A DNA stretch of 64,000 nucleotides from Dryas octopetala (lineage: Eukaryota; Streptophyta; Magnoliopsida; Rosales; Rosaceae), in assembly GCA_963921425.1 (NCBI GenBank), contig OY992836.1, positions 3,053,825 to 3,117,824 of the forward strand, read 5' to 3'. The position numbers and the translations under genes are program-made. Of the stretch, positions 58,161 through 64,000 are shown in pieces; positions within the stretch are counted from its first letter, which is position 1; every line of letters begins with the position of its first letter. Under the pieces are notes generated by a model. That model did not search any database, was not told the origin of the DNA, and worked only from the letters and a program-made list of their open reading frames with translations.

Positions 58161-60170
58161 AGAACAAAATAAACATGCATCTCATTCTAAGTATACTCGC
58201 AAGTCCACGAATCGCATCAGTAGCAAAGCGTACAAGCACGAGGTCGATCCCATAGGGAATGGTTAATAAACAACAAATCAGTTCAATTAATCAAAAGAAT
58301 AACTAAATGGGGGGGGGGGGGTTAGGAAGAATGGAACTCACGCACACATCACCACACACACGCCCCCATTATCCTATCTTGGAATGTTAAGTTTTCAGTT
58401 TCAAATCAGATATGCATACTCTAACCATCCAAGGCTAATGACAAATCAATTCAAACACAATGTATCAAAGTTTGACTGATAAAAAGGTTTGGCTAGTTAC
58501 TTTCTCACAATTGTTCTCCTAAGGCATATATTAAGAGCTTCTTAGGCCTCCCCTAATAAGTTAACTTACATGTTCCCTAAGCGGACTTAAGGCAACTGTT
58601 ATCCATGCAAGAGTCATTAAGATCTATGAGAACGTCAAACATGCACAACATACAAGTTTTGACTATTTCCTTATAGAGGTCGCACAAAACCATTACCAAG
58701 AATAATCCTTTATTCCCTTGTTACTTGTGATTTCGTGTCTTTGACTATTTCACATCTAAACCTAACAAATAAACTAGATGCAATTATCCTAAGATGGCCA
58801 GTCAAAGGACGCAAACAACTAGTGACAAATTCAATCAGATAATGAGAATTAGATACATGCAAATATCAAATTAATTCATTAAGAGACGGATAAACGATTG
58901 TTAAAGCATGGCATCTCTGAAAATTAACCTACGAATACATGCAAGATAGAATAATAAACTACATAATTAAAACATAAAATAAGGTATGAATAACATAAAC
59001 AAAATCCAAATCCATAGTTAAAATAAATTCAGAAACACAACTTAAAAGAAAATCATAATTCTAGACAAAAAGAAAATTAAAAACCAAGATACACATCACT
59101 AGGGTGGCTGGGGCAAGAAGAGAGGCTGAAGGACACATCTAGCAAGCTAGAGGAACCCACTGCAAGGTGAGCTAGGGCTTGCGGCAAGGGTGGACTCCTT
59201 CTCTCTCTAACTTGTCAAGCCACTCAGCCACTCCTTCTCTCTCTAAAATTTGGCCTCCCTCTCTATGAAAATTCTGAAAGTGTGAAAATATGGGAACCCC
59301 CAAATAATGAAGAATAGGATATATTTATAGAGTTGAGGGAGAAATCCTTGTAAAGCAAGGCTTAGGGTGTGCGGCAGCAGCTAGGGTTTAGGGAATAGGG
59401 TGTGCGGCATGGGCTTTGGTTCTTGGGCTTAAGTGGCTTGCGCAAGGTTGGCTAGGGTTTCAGTCATCCATGCGCATAGGCTGCCACTTGGGTCTTGCGT
59501 GATGGGCTGCATGGGGTGCTATGGTTGGCGCATGCATGCCACCCTCTGATTTCGACATCACATAGGCCCATGACCCATTTGACTTGATGACATGTCATAA
59601 TTGACTTTGACTTCCCAATTCGCCCATCATTTCCCTTTGGATTCGAATTCATTTCTTCCCTCCATTTGTTTCCATGGATGTCCACCACCTTCTAGAAGCT
59701 TCTGGAACCTTGACTTGATAGAGTTGATTTTGACCAACATTTCCTAATCCAACTAGGATTTCTTGTAAATGAAGGATTCCTTATCCATTTTGACTTCTCG
59801 TAATGACCATATTGCCCCTGGAGTCTCCTAGTGTCATTAGGACTCTTTTTCCTAGTAGGGTTAGGTTTCTTAGTTGAACCAGGAATTCATGTTCCAATTA
59901 TGATTTCTCATTTATGGCTCGACAGTGATGGTTCTGGACTTAATGTTTCCTAGTGTGACTAGGATTTCTACTCTTTTCCTGGTTTGACCAGGAAATGTCC
60001 CAAAACGGCTCCATTTGCTCCTTTTTCCTATTTCTGCTTCATTTGACCTGATAACACAAAAATAAGACAAGAAACACAAAATATCGAGTTCTAACACTCT
60101 AAGTTAAGGAATTAGTATCATAAAGTGATGCAAAATGCACACTCATCACACTCCCAAACTTAGATTTTGC
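58161..60170 (-). mobile_element. Gypsy-type LTR with polypurine tract (minus)
   Basis: On the minus strand, a purine-rich AAGTTTGGGAGTG at about 60149-60162 is followed by an LTR beginning TGATGAGTGTGCATTTTGC. It runs leftward about 2 kb to words such as TATGGGATCGACCTCGTG near 58235-58252. The same LTR begins in plus orientation at 63314. Only the 3' edge of the internal region is kept, so this is a partial element inside the broken Copia. Confidence 0.6.
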
Positions 60171-60743
60171 TAGTCCTCTATTGCTTTGTTCTGAAAGCAG
60201 TGAGCTGAATGTTGTTGTTGTTTCATCAGCTAACAAGAGATCAAGGGAAATTGAAAATTCATCAGTTTTGTGGCATAAAAGATTGACAGACATATCAAAA
60301 GAAAGGATGCATGTTTTAATAAAGGAAAATATGTTGCCTCAACTCGATTTCTCTAATTTAGTGATTGTATTGAATGCATGAAAGGTAAAACAACCAATTC
60401 CAGTAAAAGAGGTGCAAATAGAAGCCAAGAATTGTTAGAGATAGTACACACCGACATTTGTGGACCTTTTCCATGTAAAACCATCTGCAAAAATTCCTAC
60501 TTTATACTGTTCATTGATGACTTCTCAAGGTACTGTACATTGTATCTTATTTAAGAAAAATCTCAGTCCTTACAAGCTTTTAAGACTTTCAAACTTGAAG
60601 TTGAAAGACAATTAGGAAAGCAAATCAAAATAGTTAGATCAGAAAGGGGAGGAGAGTTTTTTGGCAGGTACACTGAAACTGGATAGAACATGGGGCCATT
60701 GCCATTTATTTGCAACAAAATAAATGGTTTACACACCTGGAAC

Positions 60744-61650
60744 TAGGGCTGGGTAAAAATACCAAAATACCGAAAAATATCAATACCGTACCAATTTTAT
60801 ACCGAAAATACCGATAAATTCGGTAACGGCGGTACTGGTTTACAGAACACGGTACCGACGGTATACCGATACCGACCGTATAATAAAAAAATATAATTAA
60901 AATAATTCATTTTTACACATTTCTATATTATACTGGTATACCCTAAATATAAAACACTTAGTATTACCTTTCTATATAATTTATAATTTTATATAATACA
61001 TTTATAATTTTCTATAATTTATATCAAACATATATAAATTTATAAACTTATTAACTTATATGTTTTTTAATTTATATAATACATTTTTATATAAAAACTA
61101 ATTAAAAATACCCTATACCCTAATATTATACTAAATTATAAACCCTATATAGTATATGTATATGATATCTCATACTAAATTACTAATTTCTATACCCTAA
61201 TAGTCTAATACTATAAATTTATAATTCATAGATTCATAGTTGGTAACTTAGAGTTTGGTATATAGTATATAGTATAATACTATAATATGGTATAATATGG
61301 TATAGTATAGTATAATATGATCATATTAGACTTATTAGTACTTTAGTATATTGTATAATATGATATAATAATAATATAGTAAAATATGGTATAATATATT
61401 AATATCAATATGGACTATGGAGTTATGGACTATTTATGATTTATGTAATTACCTCAATCATAAATGTAAAATATGGTATAATATATTATTATTAGTATAT
61501 GGTATTAGCCATTTAATTAGCCTAACGGCCCTATTAGGTATATAACCTATAACATATACCCTAAGGTTTAGAAGATGATATAAATTCTAGAAATGAATAC
61601 CCAATTAACATTACCGCAACCACAACCCAGAAAAGAGAAGGATAATTACC

Positions 61651-61695
<45 letters not shown>

Positions 61696-63046
61696 GCCTA
61701 TATGCCAAAACCTAGAAAACACAAGCATAAAAAAAACCTCATCTCAATAAAAAATAAAACTAGAAATTTACCAAATTTGAAAATACCTGAGATGTGAGAC
61801 TCCGTATTTTTCAAAGATTTATTTTAAATATTTTGAGAATTTATTTTAAAGATTTTGAGAATTTATTTGAGAAATAAAAAAGCATTTTGATTTAATTTTA
61901 ATTTTTGTTTTAATTTGGGTTTGATCCAAAGTTGACTTTTAAAATTAGTGGGTTTTTTACTTCAAGTTTAGGCTTTTTGGATAGGTCTTGAGTTCACGAG
62001 TTCGTAGACACGAAGCACTCGTAAATCGGAGTTACGGTTTGGGTTTTACGGACTTTCAAAGTGAGAGTTATTTTTGTAAAATTGCATGAAAGAGTTTTAA
62101 ATACCCAAAAGTCTTTTTTTTCTCTCATCTTTCTCCTCTCTCCCTGGTTCTCTCTCTCTCTCTCTCTCTTGCGAACTCACCATCGCCGCCCCTTTCTCCG
62201 GCGCATCCAGCGGCGGATGGAGGAGGACGAAGGCTCCTCAAGCTCGCCTCCCTCTCCTCTCTCTCTCTCATTGGTCTCTATTTCTTCGACCGACCACCCA
62301 CGACAAGGAATCGAAGCAAATCAAGTTCGGCCATCTTGGCGGCAATCAGTTGTTTTCCTGCCAAATCGAGATGCAGGACCATTTGGGTCTTCTCCCCTAG
62401 TCGCGGTGAGTCCATAGGTGGTTCTCGATTGTTCATCGGGCCACTTAGCATGAAAATCGAAGCCACATGGCCGGTCGTCTTCTTTGGCCAGTTTCTGGCT
62501 TTCTCGGCGGTATTTTTTGTCGAGTGAGGTTTGGTTTTGCCTCCCCTTGACCTCTTCTTTGATTCTGTATGATTGGTTTGAGCTGAAACTTATTCATTTG
62601 AAAAACCCAGTTTTGGAGCTCACAGTCACCGCAGGCTCCTCCGCGTGTGGTGGCCGATAGAGCTATTTCCACTCAATTTCTGTCCTATTTCCATTTATTT
62701 GTTGCTTGTGAGTTGTTGGACAGAGTTTGAGCTTGTTTTGGATTGAATTTCTCTGTCCAGGTCCTGTTTTGCTGCTGCCACCACCAGTTCTGCCACTTGT
62801 GGCGGCGGGTTGGTGGTTATTTGTTCCATTTCTGCTTCTTCGAAAGTCCCATAAGCCAAATTCCTTGTCCAGTGACGTTTTGGGTGAGTTTTGTGGTGTT
62901 TTGTGTATTGTTTGGAGTCGGGCAGCCACCTCTCTGACTGATACCGCCACTCTCCAACCGATACCGAAGTGATCGGTTATCGACCCATATCGGTCGGAAT
63001 TCGGTATGGGTGTTTCAGTACGGTAACCATACCGAACCTACCCCTA
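60744..63046. mobile_element. hAT-type non-autonomous element
   Basis: The ends TAGGGCTGGGTAAAAATACC and TAGGGGTAGGTTCGGTATGG are inverted copies. The 8-bp target duplication cctggaac is exact at 60736-60743 and 63047-63054, which marks the hAT superfamily. Both ends are rich in TACCGA/TCGGTA words. There is no transposase. A GA microsatellite is at 61650-61692, and a piece of a Gypsy-type LTR fills 61793 to about 62935. It interrupts the integrase region of the broken Copia. Confidence 0.88.
61793..62935 (+). mobile_element. Gypsy-type LTR fragment inside the hAT element
   Basis: Begins TGTGAGACTCCGTATTTTTC and follows the solo LTR at 53847 for about 1.1 kb, to GGGCAGCCACC. There the match stops and hAT sequence with ACCGATACCG words resumes. 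It is the 5' part of the same LTR family, lacking its end. Confidence 0.75.
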
Positions 63047-63313
63047 CCTGGAACCCCTTAGAAAAATGGTGTTGCTGAGAGGAGAAATAGGACACTGATG
63101 AATATGGTACGGAGCATGATGTGCACTACAGGATTGCCAAAGTTTTTTTTGGGGGAAGCATTAAAGGCTGCAAATTACGTTTCCAATAGAGCTCCAAGCA
63201 AGGTACTAGATAGAACTCCTTTCAAGTTATGGACAAGTAGAAAACCATATATCACTGTTGCATCTCCATGTTTGGGGATGCAAGGCTGAAGCAAAAGTTT
63301 ACAACCCAGAGGC

Positions 63314-64000
63314 GGATGAGTGTGAATTTTGCATCATTTTATGACACTAATTCTCTAACCTAGAGTGTTAGAACTCGATACTTTTGTATATGTTGTTTTT
63401 TTTTCGTGTTTTTAGGTTAAATGAAGTATAAATAGGAAAAATGAGCAAATGGAGCCATTTCGAGATATTTCTTGGTCAAACTAGTCAAATGCGGATTCCT
63501 AATCACAAAAGGAAACATCAAGCCTAGAACCATCATTGTCAAGCCAGAAGTGAGAAATCCTAATTGGAGCAAAAATTCCTGGTTGAACTAGGAGACCTAA
63601 CCCTACTAGGGATAGGAGTCATAATGAGACTATGAGTCACTAAGGGCAATGTGGTCATTATGAGAAGTTGAAATGGACAAGAAATCCTACATTTACAAGG
63701 AATCCTAGTGGGACTAGGAAAGGTTGGTCAAAGTCAACTCAATCAAGTCAAGGTTCCAGAAGCTTCTAGAAGGTATTGGACATCCATGGAATCAAATGGG
63801 GTGAAAAAATGAATTGGAATCCAAGAGGGAGAGAGGGGCGAAATTGGAAGTCAAAGTCAATGATCAACTATACCATGTCATGAAGTAATTGGGCTTTGGG
63901 CCAAAGTAAAGTCGAAAGGAGAAAGATGGTGAGGTGGCAACCCAACACGCCATTTGCATGCAACCCATGTGCATGCTTGCAGCCCATCACGCCAACCCTA
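63314..64000 (+). mobile_element. Gypsy-type LTR, runs off the window
   Basis: Starts GATGAGTGTGAATTTTGC and matches the reverse complement of the LTR ending at 60148, down to the GCATGCTTGCAGCCCATCACG region. It breaks the integrase of the Copia at about 63313 and continues past the window end. Confidence 0.65.

Larger units (their letters stand above)
52221..63313 (+). mobile_element. Broken Copia element, heavily interrupted
   Basis: The 5' LTR is at 52221-52662, followed by the primer-binding site TGGTATCAGAGC at about 52665-52676. Gag begins about 53437 and is related to that of the Copia at 16844 (shared DLDLALREE). Gag continues at about 55814-56480, protease-region sequence at about 56491-56794, and integrase at about 60178-60743 and 63055-63313. 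RT, RNase H and the 3' LTR are not in the window. It carries at least four inserted pieces (a plastid fragment with a solo LTR in it, Gypsy LTR pieces, a hAT-type element, and an LTR at the window end) plus several smaller breaks, about ten in all. It is clearly old and dead. Confidence 0.88.

Noticed and set aside
56795-60148. A single 3.35-kb LTR or intact element between TGATATG and CTCATCA
   Set aside because: The flanking 5-base words differ (attag against cactc) and the halves look like LTR pieces in opposite orientation.

Overview
The window is nuclear DNA from a flowering plant. Host genes have plant-type GT-AG introns, two pieces of plastid DNA sit in the nucleus, and most of the sequence is plant transposons. 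I cannot name the species. Only two host genes are clearly recognisable: a six-exon RNA-binding (RRM) protein gene at 23760-27124 (+) and a Yippee-like zinc-binding protein gene at 32451-33287 (-) whose first exon I could not find. A decayed leucine-rich-repeat gene lies at 36303-37150 (-).

Layout. 1-13.3 kb: AT-rich, gene-poor DNA with four foldback (MITE-like) elements, small TRIM-type LTRs, a CTCGAG-rich minisatellite and old Gypsy-type LTR pieces. 13.3-14.8 kb: the 3' two exons of a PIF/Harbinger transposase. 14.8-31.7 kb: a large inverted duplication with arms of about 2.85 kb. Each arm holds a plastid ndhB fragment plus the promoter and first exon of the RRM gene. The rest of that gene lies in the 4.9-kb spacer. 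A whole Copia element (16844-23134, TSD agaat) sits only in the left arm; the right arm keeps the empty site. 31.7-38.3 kb: the Yippee-like gene, a 1.46-kb TIR element and the LRR pseudogene. 38.3-50.4 kb: a whole Tat-type Gypsy element (TSD ataac) with a long gag-pol frame, a 71-bp tandem repeat and an antisense extra ORF that seems to have its own promoter. 50.4-52.2 kb: a CACTA-type transposase remnant. 52.2-64 kb: a broken Copia element carrying a plastid rrn16-promoter/trnV piece (itself split by a Gypsy-type solo LTR), Gypsy LTR fragments and a 2.3-kb hAT-type element with an 8-bp TSD.

How parts interact. The young Copia lies on the same strand as the RRM gene, about 0.63 kb before its ATG. 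The 3' LTR carries a TATA box and a short ATG exon with a GTAAGT donor whose phase matches exon 2 of the RRM gene. The duplicated promoter in the right arm points back at the gene. The locus could therefore make LTR-driven, chimeric or double-stranded RNA. These are inferences from sequence; no expression data were available.
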